Positions 17,660 through 26,268 of a stretch of 64,000 nt of DNA are shown piece by piece (position 1 is the stretch's first letter; each line of letters begins with the position of its first letter). The stretch covers positions 6,897-70,896 of the forward strand of contig CAZEQL010000001.1 of NCBI GenBank assembly GCA_964514415.1, in the 5' to 3' direction. The notes under the pieces are model-generated. The model saw only the letters and a program-made list of their open reading frames with translations, did not search any database and had not been told where the DNA came from. This DNA comes from CAZEQL01 sp964514415 (GTDB lineage: Bacteria > Chloroflexota > Dehalococcoidia > GIF9 > AB-539-J10). The position numbers and the translations under genes are program-made.

Positions 17660-18582
17660 TAAGCTATAACTATAGAGATAAAGGTACGGCTATTTATAGG
17701 CTAAATCCCTGGAGCAAGCTAGCTTGGATTGCTAGTGTTTTTGTTCTTGCCTTGCTGTTTAATAACCCTTTCTATCTCCTTTTATTATTTCTGTCAACGC
17801 TGCCTCTAATTTTAGCAGCCAAAGTATGGAGAGAATGGACTTCCTTAATAAAATTCATTGTTTTCCTTTGTGGGTTAATAATAGTCATAAATACCCTGGT
17901 GAGCAATCAAGGTTCGCATGTTCTATATCAAGCACCTTTCGCCATCCCCATAATGGGTGTTCCTACTATAACCTTGGAAGCCATACTTTGTGGTGTAGGG
18001 AATAGCATACGGCTGCTAGCCATAATTTCTGCTTTCACTATCCTTATGTTTACTATCCACCCCGATGACTTAATGCTAGCTATGACAAAAGTGAAGTTGC
18101 CTTATAAATCGGTCCTGGTCACTTCCTTATCCGCCAAATTTGTCCCCACACTAATCGATGATGCACAATGTATCACTGACGTTCAGAGGTCCAGAGGCCT
18201 GGAGTTTGAGAAGGGAGGGCGAATTCAAAGGGCTAAGAATCATATGACTATTGCTATTCCGCTGCTATCCAATTCCTTGGATCGAGCAGTCCAGGTTGCT
18301 GAAGCTATGGAATCAAGAGCTTTTGGCTCCAGCCAAAACAGGACTTTCTACAAAGAACTGAAGATAACTCGATTCGATGCTATCACTATTGCCTGTGCTC
18401 TACTCCCCTGCGCGGTTGGCATTGTTATGCGTTGCCTGGGGCAAGGAGGGTATGAATATTATCCTGTTTTGCAAGAAGTTAGTTTCACACAACTGGAGAC
18501 AATTATGCTAATCAGCTTGATATTCTTGTTAAACATGTTATCTATTTTAGCTCCCTTAAAAAGGAGAATCGACCTTGATTAA
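17656..18582 (+). CDS. ecfT: ECF transporter transmembrane (T) component
   Basis: This 308-residue membrane protein couples the ATPases to the substrate-binding S component in energy-coupling-factor vitamin importers. It has about five or six hydrophobic segments and the two Ala-Arg-Gly-type coupling motifs as QRSRGLEFE and ESRAFGSS, which are diagnostic for EcfT/CbiQ. It overlaps the upstream DUF4430 gene by 4 bp and the ATPase gene by 8 bp, so the whole module is translationally coupled. Confidence 0.9.
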   Translation: MISYNYRDKGTAIYRLNPWSKLAWIASVFVLALLFNNPFYLLLLFLSTLPLILAAKVWREWTSLIKFIVFLCGLIIVINTLVSNQGSHVLYQAPFAIPIMGVPTITLEAILCGVGNSIRLLAIISAFTILMFTIHPDDLMLAMTKVKLPYKSVLVTSLSAKFVPTLIDDAQCITDVQRSRGLEFEKGGRIQRAKNHMTIAIPLLSNSLDRAVQVAEAMESRAFGSSQNRTFYKELKITRFDAITIACALLPCAVGIVMRCLGQGGYEYYPVLQEVSFTQLETIMLISLIFLLNMLSILAPLKRRIDLD

Positions 18583-20281
18583 GATAAATAACTTGACTTT
18601 TCACTATAGCGATACCGCTAAGCCGGCTCTGCGAAACATAAGTCTTGAGATTCAGGATGGCGAGTTTGTGCTAATTACTGGCCCCTCTGGGGGAGGGAAG
18701 TCAAGTCTATGTCGCTGTCTGAATGGGTTGATACCGCATTTTTATGGAGGTGAGATAAGTGGCAAGGTGGAGGTGGAGAGCCTTGATGTAATGGAGCATC
18801 CCACTATGGAGTTAGCTACCAAGGTGGGAATGGTATTTCAAGACCCAGAGAATCAACTGGTGTCAACGGATGTAGATAGGGAGATCGCTTTTGGCTTGGA
18901 AAATCTTGGCTTTCCCCGGGAACTAATGGCTAAAAGAGTAGAAGAAGCATTGGATACAGTGGGTATTGCTGGATTGCGCCATCGAACTATAACTGAGCTC
19001 TCTGGCGGAGAAAAACAGCGGGTGGCTATAGCCTCAGTCATAGCGTTGTATCCTAATATCTTGGTGCTAGATGAGCCTACCTCCGAATTAGACCCTAAAG
19101 GCGCTGAAGAGGTGCTTAATGTGGTAGAGCGACTGAACGATGAGTTAGGCATTACGGTGATACTGGTAGAACACAGGTTAGACAGGGTGGTGCAACATGT
19201 TGATAGAATACTTGTGTTGGATGATGGCATGATTATGGCTGATGGGGTTCCGCGATCAATTCTCAGCGATAGTAGGGTTGCGTTAAGTGGTGTCGGCATG
19301 CCTCCAGTAATCAAACTTACCCAGGGGCTTAAACAAAGAGGCATCAGAATTGATAACACTCCTCTAACAGTTAAAGAAGGCAGGACAGCTTTAGCCAAAA
19401 CCCTTCAACCCCACACCTTTCTGACCCTGAACGAAGTGAAGAGGAAAAATCTGTCTCCTCAGCCCATTAATAATACTAAAAGGGATTACTCTCAGCCGCT
19501 AATTGACGTGAAGGGACTATGGCACGCTTACCCCAACGATTTTGTTGCTCTGAAAAACATAAGTGTGAAAGTATGTGAAGGGGAATTTATAGCTGTTATG
19601 GGCAGGAATGCCTCTGGAAAGACAACCTTGGTCAAGCACTTTAACGGGCTGTTAAAGCCAACAAAGGGCAGCGTGCTGGTGAATGGCATTGATACTAGAG
19701 AAACAACTATAGCTGAGCTAGCTAAGAAAGTAGGCTATGTTTTTCAGAATCCTAATGAGCATCTATTCGCCGATACTGTTGAAGAGGAGATTGCCTTTAC
19801 TCTAAGGAATTTGGGGTTTTCAAACAAGGAAATGGGTCTGATGATTGACCAGGTGCTGGAGAGATTTAAACTTACACAATACCGGCATCGATACCCACGG
19901 TCTTTAAGCGGCGGAGAAAAACAAAGGGTAGCTCTGGCTTCCATTCTTGTAGCTCGGCCTAAGATAATCATTTTGGATGAGCCTACCAGGGGAATGGAGT
20001 ATAAGTTGAAGGTTGAGTTGTTGAGCTTTTTAGATGAGTACAGAAAAGAAGGCAAGGCGGTGATTTTGGTTACTCAAGATGTGGAGACAGTAGCTGAGTA
20101 TGGCGACAGAGTGATATTACTCAGCGAGGGGGGAGTTGTGGTAGATGGGAATAAGCGAGAGGTGTTATCGCAAGCATTGCTATTCTCTCCCCAGATAAAT
20201 CGCCTGGCTCAATCGCTCAAAAGCTATGGTATCCCCGGCGATGTGTTAACTGCTAATGAAGCGTTAGGGATAATGGCATGA
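18575..20281 (+). CDS. ecfA: ECF transporter ATPase, two nucleotide-binding domains fused
   Basis: A 568-residue fusion of the two ECF ATPases that most systems encode separately. NBD1 has Walker A GPSGGGKSS, LSGGEKQR, Walker B LVLDEPTSELDP and switch His in LVEHRLD. NBD2 has Walker A GRNASGKTT, LSGGEKQR and Walker B IILDEPTRGME, but the switch position reads LVTQD, with Gln in place of His. The TTG start at 18575 is supported by AAGGAG eight bases upstream. The stop overlaps the S-component start (ATGA). The asymmetric second domain may be catalytically weaker. Confidence 0.9.
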   Translation: MIKINNLTFHYSDTAKPALRNISLEIQDGEFVLITGPSGGGKSSLCRCLNGLIPHFYGGEISGKVEVESLDVMEHPTMELATKVGMVFQDPENQLVSTDVDREIAFGLENLGFPRELMAKRVEEALDTVGIAGLRHRTITELSGGEKQRVAIASVIALYPNILVLDEPTSELDPKGAEEVLNVVERLNDELGITVILVEHRLDRVVQHVDRILVLDDGMIMADGVPRSILSDSRVALSGVGMPPVIKLTQGLKQRGIRIDNTPLTVKEGRTALAKTLQPHTFLTLNEVKRKNLSPQPINNTKRDYSQPLIDVKGLWHAYPNDFVALKNISVKVCEGEFIAVMGRNASGKTTLVKHFNGLLKPTKGSVLVNGIDTRETTIAELAKKVGYVFQNPNEHLFADTVEEEIAFTLRNLGFSNKEMGLMIDQVLERFKLTQYRHRYPRSLSGGEKQRVALASILVARPKIIILDEPTRGMEYKLKVELLSFLDEYRKEGKAVILVTQDVETVAEYGDRVILLSEGGVVVDGNKREVLSQALLFSPQINRLAQSLKSYGIPGDVLTANEALGIMA

Positions 20282-20976
20282 AGAAGAGCTACATCGTCCT
20301 GGCATTGCTACTGGCTTTAAGTATAGGTTTTGCCATTTCCCCTGCTTTGTTTCCTTCGTTCAATGCTTTGGCAAACTGGGGCTTAGTAGCAATTCTGCTA
20401 GCCGTTCTGATCATATTAGCCTTTTTCTTCAAGTTTGAATCAGTCGCTCTGGGCTCTAAAGAGATAGCGTTAGTTTCCATGTTGGCCACTACATCGGCAG
20501 TTCTAAGAATTCCATTTGCTGCTATTCCCAGCTTTCAACCTTGCACTTTTTTGATAATTTGCTCTGGATATGTCTTTGGGCCCATATCTGGTTTCATGGT
20601 AGGAGCGATGACGCCACTCATCTCCAATTTTTTCTTAGGGCAGGGTCCCTGGACGTTATATCAAATGCTTGCCTGGGGATTGATAGGGTATGGGGCTGCT
20701 TATCTCAGGCGATTCAATCTGGACAGGAAAGGACTGATTGTTATTGGTGTTATTTGTGGTTTCGTTTTTGGCTTCCTCACGAATATCTACTTCTGGCTAT
20801 TCTTTACTTATCCCCTTACACTCAGAACTTTAATCCTTGTCCAAATTAGCAGTCTTTGGTTTGACATCTCTCATGCCGCAGGAAATGCCATCTTTCTCGG
20901 ACTCTTTGGCACAAAGACTATTGGTGTGTTGGAGAGATACAAGAAGCGCTTCAACTGGAAGTTATCATCAAGTTGA
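20278..20976 (+). CDS. ECF transporter substrate-specific (S) component, possibly for cobalamin
   Basis: A 232-residue membrane protein with about six hydrophobic segments and the S-component pattern: conserved small residues after ALVSMLATTSAVLRIPFAA, then YVFGPISGFMVGAMTPLISN and a later AWGLIGYGAAYL. S components bind the vitamin and toggle into the ECF complex. Sequence inspection alone does not give the substrate. The surrounding DUF4430 proteins and corrinoid genes make cobalamin or cobinamide the best guess. It is the last gene of the coupled module; a GATGCG/CGCATC hairpin at 21039-21058 follows. Confidence 0.75.
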   Translation: MKKSYIVLALLLALSIGFAISPALFPSFNALANWGLVAILLAVLIILAFFFKFESVALGSKEIALVSMLATTSAVLRIPFAAIPSFQPCTFLIICSGYVFGPISGFMVGAMTPLISNFFLGQGPWTLYQMLAWGLIGYGAAYLRRFNLDRKGLIVIGVICGFVFGFLTNIYFWLFFTYPLTLRTLILVQISSLWFDISHAAGNAIFLGLFGTKTIGVLERYKKRFNWKLSSS

Positions 20977-21139
20977 GATATTTGGAGCTTTTGGGCTACG
21001 AGACGCAATATGAGACGCTAAAAGAGGAATAGTGTGACGATGCGGAGTGAATCGCATCCACACAGAAGGAATAGATTCAGGTCTACACAGGAAATTCTAA
21101 AGGTACAGCTATGGACACTTCGGATCTGACTTTTCGGGG

Positions 21140-22039
21140 ATGCCACCTCACCTCATCGTTTGGGCTATGGTAAACCGGCCAAAGATGATTGTAACTAAGG
21201 AACTCACCAAAATATACGGTGGAATCAGAGCAGTTGAGACCTTAGATCTGGAAGTGCATACGGGGGAGATGTTTGGATTTCTGGGTCCCAATGGCGCTGG
21301 CAAGACCACGACTATCCGCATCTTGACTACTTTAACCAAGCCATCTTCAGGACATGCCTGGATAAACAGCTTCGACGTGGTGAAGAACCCGAGACAGGTA
21401 AGAAAGGAGTTCGGAATAGTGCAGCAGCACTTGAGCCTAGATTGGGAGCTGACCGTATGGGAGATTTTGGAATTGCACGCTCGGCTGCATCACCTAAAGC
21501 TAAATGAGCGGCGGCAGCGCATCGCCGAGTTGCTTGACTATATAGGACTGACCAAGCAAACTAATCAACTGGTCAGGGAGCTTTCAGAAGGGATGAAAAG
21601 GCGGGTGATGATTGCCCGCGCTCTCATACACCACCCCAAAGTGCTCTTCCTCGATGAGCCCACAGCAGGGGTGGATGCCCAGAGCCGACGCCATGTCTGG
21701 GATATGATACGCGGCATGAACTCAGCTGGCACCACCGTTTTTCTCACTACCCATTACATCGAGGAGGCAGAGGCTCTCTGCCAGCGAGTGGGGATAATCC
21801 ACCAGGGGCAATTGATCGCCCTAGGCAGCCCCCTGGAGCTCCGGCTGCGCCTAGGGCTGGTCACCGTAGAGACACTCTCTAACAATAAAAACACCCACTA
21901 TCACTACTTCCCTAACAGAGCTGCAGCGACAGGCTACGTTCAGAGCCTACCCTCCGACGTTAAGACCATCATCGTGCGGGAATCGAATCTAGAAGATGTC
22001 TTCGTAGAGCTGACCGGGCGAAAGGTAGGTGACGAATAA
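21140..22039 (+). CDS. ABC-2 type exporter ATPase (DrrA-like)
   Basis: A ~300-residue ABC ATPase of the drug/polysaccharide ABC-2 class. Motifs are Walker A GPNGAGKTTT, signature LSEGMKRR, Walker B LFLDEPTAGVD and switch His in LTTHYIEEAE. The C-terminal extension ends in the NLEDVFVELTGR motif typical of DrrA-like proteins. The N-terminal boundary is unclear: ATG codons at 21140, 21167 and 21185 are in frame, and homologues usually begin close to MIVTKELTKIYGG, i.e. the last one. It overlaps the permease gene downstream. It interrupts the corrinoid region, and I see no evidence that it handles corrinoids. Confidence 0.85.
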   Translation: MPPHLIVWAMVNRPKMIVTKELTKIYGGIRAVETLDLEVHTGEMFGFLGPNGAGKTTTIRILTTLTKPSSGHAWINSFDVVKNPRQVRKEFGIVQQHLSLDWELTVWEILELHARLHHLKLNERRQRIAELLDYIGLTKQTNQLVRELSEGMKRRVMIARALIHHPKVLFLDEPTAGVDAQSRRHVWDMIRGMNSAGTTVFLTTHYIEEAEALCQRVGIIHQGQLIALGSPLELRLRLGLVTVETLSNNKNTHYHYFPNRAAATGYVQSLPSDVKTIIVRESNLEDVFVELTGRKVGDE

Positions 22040-22775
22040 CATGGATTTCTACTCCATTCTCTGGACAGATTTAAGGATTTTACGGCGCCAATGGTGGCGG
22101 CTTCTTGTCACCACCATGATTAGCCCCCTGCTGTACTTAATAGCCTTTGGCTGGGGGTTAGGGCGGGGAATCAATATCGAGGGTACAAATTACCTCGAGT
22201 TCGTGATACCAGGCATAGTCGCCCTTACCGCCATGACCATCAGCTTCAATGGTGCCGGAATGAAGCTCAACGTGGATCGCCTTTATTGCAAGAGCTTCGA
22301 CGAATGCTTGATGTCTCCCGTTAGTCACCTTTCGTTAATCCTGGGCAAGGCGTCAATCGGCGTGGTGCGTGGTCTCATTAGCTCCATAGCCTTCCTGGTA
22401 GTGGCTTATCTGCTATCACCCACCTTAACCTTCAGCCCTCTTTTCGTGGTAACTCTGGTGCTCACCTGCTTCATCTTCGCCTTTATGGGAGTCCTCATTG
22501 CGCTACTGGTGAAGGCACATGAAGACATGGCTACCTTCAGCAGCCTGATATTACTGCCGATGACCTTTCTCTGTGGCACCTTCTTCTCCCTGAGCCAATT
22601 GCCCGAGGGACTAAAGGTCGCCCTGTACATCCTTCCCCTGACACATTCCAGCCTGTGCTTGCGAGCAGCATCTCTGGGCCAGCCCTTCCCCTGGCTGTCA
22701 CTGCTGGCCATCGTGGGTTTTGGAATAGCCTTTCTTCTGGGGTGTGTAATAGCTCTGAGGAGAGCGAGTATATAG
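22029..22775 (+). CDS. ABC-2 type exporter permease
   Basis: A 248-residue permease with six hydrophobic segments of the ABC-2 membrane family. Typical features are YLEFVIPGIVALTAM after the first helices and PMTFLCGTFFSLSQLPEGL near the end, the conserved site before the last two helices. Start is either the GTG at 22029, overlapping the ATPase gene, or the ATG at 22041. It forms the exporter with the preceding ATPase. The substrate cannot be told from sequence. Confidence 0.85.
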   Translation: MTNNMDFYSILWTDLRILRRQWWRLLVTTMISPLLYLIAFGWGLGRGINIEGTNYLEFVIPGIVALTAMTISFNGAGMKLNVDRLYCKSFDECLMSPVSHLSLILGKASIGVVRGLISSIAFLVVAYLLSPTLTFSPLFVVTLVLTCFIFAFMGVLIALLVKAHEDMATFSSLILLPMTFLCGTFFSLSQLPEGLKVALYILPLTHSSLCLRAASLGQPFPWLSLLAIVGFGIAFLLGCVIALRRASI

Positions 22776-23026
22776 GTTTAATATGAAAGCTTATTTACTA
22801 TCATTTTGCGCCCTCTGTTTCTTGTCATCGTGAAGGCTGCAAGTGTCATGGCGGTGAATTAGCAAAATTTGACATGGCAAAAACATATGTTTTATAATCT
22901 CTCTTAATCAAGTAAGCTTGCTTTTAAGCAAATAAACTTGTATACCTGAGAGGGAGAGAGGCATATGAACTAGCTGAAGGAATCCGCTGCAGTCTAAGCA
23001 ACTACTGACAAGGAGGTAGAGTAGAA

Positions 23027-24091
23027 ATGAATAGCATTAAAAAGAAATTTGGTATATGGGGTAGTCTACTGCTTGCGTTGGCGCTGGTGGTGGCAATGTC
23101 GCTTCCTGCAACCAGTCTGGCTACCACTTATCCCATAACCCTCACCGACGACTTAGGCCGGGAGGTCACCATTGAGGCATTACCACAGAGAATAGTGTCT
23201 CTAGCCCCTTCCAACACCGAGATACTATTTGCCCTGGGCTTGGGGGATAGAGTGGTGGGAGTGACAGACTTCTGCGACTACCCACCGGAGGCTCAGGAGA
23301 AGGAAAGCATAGGAGGTCCCTGGACACCGGATGTAGAAAAGCTAGTTGCTCTTCAGCCTGACTTTGTACTGGCTGCAGCTATCAATCCTATCGATGTTAT
23401 TAACACCCTGGAGGGATTGGGGGTTACGGTATTCGGCGTAGAAGCCACCGATTTAGATGACATACTTCATGATATCAGGACGGTAGGGCAAATAACCGAC
23501 AAGGAAGCGGGGGCAGATGCGATTACAACTGACATGCAAAACAAGATAGATACAATAACCGCAGAGACAGCGGGGCTTCCCCAGAATGAAAAGCCCAGGA
23601 CGTTCCACATTTGCTATCACGAGCCCATATGGACTGCAGGCAATGGCACCTTCATCCATGATTTGATTGAAAAGGCAGGGGGAGTGAATATTTTTGCCGA
23701 CATTGATGACTATCAGTCAGTCGACATCGAGGCGGTAATCGGGCGCAATCCCGAGGTAATCATAGTAACGGCGATGGGTGGCACGGCATCCGGAACATGG
23801 GACTGGGTACTTACCGAGCCCCGGCTTGCGGGTGTATCAGCCCGTCAAAATGGAAGAGCGTACTATGTGGAATCTAACTGGGTTGAGCGCCCAGGACCAC
23901 GAATAGTGCTTGGCTTGGAGGCGGTGGCTAAATACATCCATCCCGAGCTTTTCTTCGACCCCTGGGATTACGATGAAGATGGCAATGGAGACATCAACAA
24001 GGCTGAAGCCATCGAATCCATCCAGGACTACTTTAACGGTTTGATAGCTAAGGCGCAGGCGATAGAAGTCGTGACACTCTACTTTGGATAA
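23027..24091 (+). CDS. btuF: BtuF-like corrinoid/heme-class ABC binding protein with C-terminal EF-hand segment
   Basis: A 354-residue exported binding protein of the BtuF/FepB class. After a signal peptide ending near SLAT comes DDLGREVTIEALPQRIVSLAP, then GVTDFCDYPP and GGPWTPDVEKLVALQPDFVLA, all standard for the family. The last ~45 residues add DEDGNGDINKAE, a good 12-residue calcium EF-hand loop, in a dockerin-like helix-loop-helix (AIESIQDYFNGLIAKAQAIEVV). I assign corrinoid as ligand because btuC, cbiZ and btuD follow at 29.4-32.1 kb. An AAGGAGGTAG ribosome site precedes the ATG. The leader and signal sequence match those of the toroid gene at 13607. Confidence 0.8.
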   Translation: MNSIKKKFGIWGSLLLALALVVAMSLPATSLATTYPITLTDDLGREVTIEALPQRIVSLAPSNTEILFALGLGDRVVGVTDFCDYPPEAQEKESIGGPWTPDVEKLVALQPDFVLAAAINPIDVINTLEGLGVTVFGVEATDLDDILHDIRTVGQITDKEAGADAITTDMQNKIDTITAETAGLPQNEKPRTFHICYHEPIWTAGNGTFIHDLIEKAGGVNIFADIDDYQSVDIEAVIGRNPEVIIVTAMGGTASGTWDWVLTEPRLAGVSARQNGRAYYVESNWVERPGPRIVLGLEAVAKYIHPELFFDPWDYDEDGNGDINKAEAIESIQDYFNGLIAKAQAIEVVTLYFG

Positions 24092-24103
24092 TTAGGGGAA
24101 AAT

Positions 24104-26110
24104 ATGAGAAGGAAATTATTATCGAGAGGGTTCTTTTCCACCCTGGCGGCAGTTGTGCTGATAGCAGTTATAATCGCACCAGTACTGGCGGCGCCAGCAA
24201 CCGCTACCAGGACACTCCCCACGTCGGTAGAATCAGTAGCCGAGTTCAATGTCGCCATTGAGGCTTCAGGCTGTGGTTTTGCCGGTCAGGTGGTGGAAAC
24301 GCTGCCTGATGGCTTTACCTATGTCGGCTGCGATTCGGAAGATGTCGGAGTTGAGCAAACAGGCAACACAATCAAGTTCACCTTTATGGGTGATTCGGTG
24401 AGCTTTATCTATACCGCGAGAGCGCCAACGGTCGAGACTACCACTGCTTATACCTTTCATCAGGGCATAGTTAAGGATGAGAATCACATTGAATATCCCA
24501 TTCCGGACAGCTCAATAATTGTAACTGCACCTGGTCCCGCGACCTGTACTTTAACCATGGCGGTGAGCGGGAATGGCTCGACCACCCCCGCGGTGGGCGG
24601 TCACACTTATGACGAAGGAACCGTAGTAGATATCAGCGCCACGGCAAACTCAGGCTGGCGATTTGACCATTGGTCCAGCAATGTTGCCAACCCTGCTTCC
24701 TCATCCACCACGATAACCATGGACAGCGATAAAACGGTCACCGCCTATTTCACCCTCTTTACCGGGGCGTCGGGCACCAGGACACTTCCGACATTGGTGA
24801 CATCAGGAGCCGAGTTCAATGTCGCCATTGAGGCTTCAGGCTGTGGCGACTTCGGTCAGGTAGTGGAAACACTACCCGATGGATTTACCTATGCCGGCTG
24901 TGATTCGGAAGACGTTGGAGTTGAGCAAACAGGCAACACAATCAAGCTCTCTTTCTTCGATTCGGCAAGCTTTATTTACAAGGTTAAGGCGCCAAGAGTT
25001 GCCGCTACCACTACCTATACCTTCCAGGGCGAAATCCTGGATGAGGACAGGATTTCCTACCCCATTCAAGATGATGATATAACAGTACTGGTAACATCAG
25101 GCACCAGGATTCTCCCGGCATCGGTGACATCGGGAGACAAGTTCGCTATCACTATTGAGGCTTTGGGATGTGGCGACTTCGGTCAGGTGGTGGAGATCTT
25201 GCCCGACGGGTTTACCTACGTGAGCAGTTCTCTCCCAACAGGCCAGGTTGAACAGACAGGCAGTATGGTCAAGTTCTCTTTCTTCGATTCAGCAAGCTTT
25301 ACCTACAAAGTTACGGCACCAAGAGTTGCCGCTACCACTACCTATACCTTCCAGGGCGAAATCCTGGATGAGGACAGGATTTCCTACCTCATTGAAAATG
25401 ATGACATAACAGTAGTAAATGAGCCACCTGTTGCCAATGCCGGCACTGACCAAACGGTTTATATCCATCCTCCCGCCACCACTGCCAAGGTAACACTCGC
25501 TAGCTCTGGTTCTTATGACCCAGAAGGAGACTCTCTTACCTACGAATGGACATGGAACAGCACTACTGTTACTGAGGGCAATCCAACGATCGAGCTTCCT
25601 CTGGGAACTACCACAATCACCCTGGTGGTAAACGACGGCAACTCGGATTCATCTCCCGATACCGTAAATATCATCGTACTGGAGTTGAGGAAGTCCAATG
25701 AATTATCTAAGAAGCCGGCAAACTTTGTGGCTTCTTATCTGCATATCTCACCAGAGCAAGTTCTACCCAATCAGCAAGTTGAAATCTCAATCAATATAGG
25801 CAATCATGGCGGGGAGAAAGGTAGCCATACCACTTCCTTGTACATCAACAGGCAGTTAGAAGACAGATGGGTAGTTGGTGTTTCCCCTGGCTCCTGCCAG
25901 AATGTGGTGTTCAGGTTAAGTAAAACAACACCAGGAACTTATCAAGTATCTTTAGAAGGACACCAAGGTCAGTTCGTTGTGCTAGCTCCACTCACAACTA
26001 CCTATCCCTCTGGTGGCTTGGGCACAGGTGGCATAATAACCATTATAGTTGTATCTCTAGTGCTCGTTGCAGCAATAGTGTTTCTAATCGCTAGAACCAG
26101 AAGAGAGTAA
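24104..26110 (+). CDS. Repeat-containing surface protein (three related N-terminal modules, InlB-like, PKD and CARDB-like domains, membrane anchor)
   Basis: A 668-residue exported, membrane-anchored protein of unknown function. The signal peptide ends near VLAAPA. Three copies of a ~100-residue module follow (each with TRTLP or TRILP, then GCG-FGQVVE-LPDGFTYV), copies two and three being very similar in DNA (24775-25090, 25100-25410). Between copies one and two is an InlB B-type repeat (FDHWSSNVANPAS...KTVTAYF). After them come a PKD-like domain (PPVANAGTDQTV), a CARDB-like domain (YLHISPEQVLPNQQVEISI), and a C-terminal helix with Arg-rich tail. Starting 12 bp after btuF, it is probably co-transcribed with it. 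Confidence 0.75.
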   Translation: MRRKLLSRGFFSTLAAVVLIAVIIAPVLAAPATATRTLPTSVESVAEFNVAIEASGCGFAGQVVETLPDGFTYVGCDSEDVGVEQTGNTIKFTFMGDSVSFIYTARAPTVETTTAYTFHQGIVKDENHIEYPIPDSSIIVTAPGPATCTLTMAVSGNGSTTPAVGGHTYDEGTVVDISATANSGWRFDHWSSNVANPASSSTTITMDSDKTVTAYFTLFTGASGTRTLPTLVTSGAEFNVAIEASGCGDFGQVVETLPDGFTYAGCDSEDVGVEQTGNTIKLSFFDSASFIYKVKAPRVAATTTYTFQGEILDEDRISYPIQDDDITVLVTSGTRILPASVTSGDKFAITIEALGCGDFGQVVEILPDGFTYVSSSLPTGQVEQTGSMVKFSFFDSASFTYKVTAPRVAATTTYTFQGEILDEDRISYLIENDDITVVNEPPVANAGTDQTVYIHPPATTAKVTLASSGSYDPEGDSLTYEWTWNSTTVTEGNPTIELPLGTTTITLVVNDGNSDSSPDTVNIIVLELRKSNELSKKPANFVASYLHISPEQVLPNQQVEISINIGNHGGEKGSHTTSLYINRQLEDRWVVGVSPGSCQNVVFRLSKTTPGTYQVSLEGHQGQFVVLAPLTTTYPSGGLGTGGIITIIVVSLVLVAAIVFLIARTRRE

Positions 26111-26268
26111 CGTAGAGTGTCCAAAGCGCAGATTAAAAAGAGCAGCTAGTAATATTTGCGTCAGGTGGAGGTGGTACTAATACTATGCCACCTCCACAAA
26201 GTGATAACCAAGGCACCAGCAACATAATTTGTGATGCCGTATTCTGGATGATAAGGGTGAGAGGAAAA

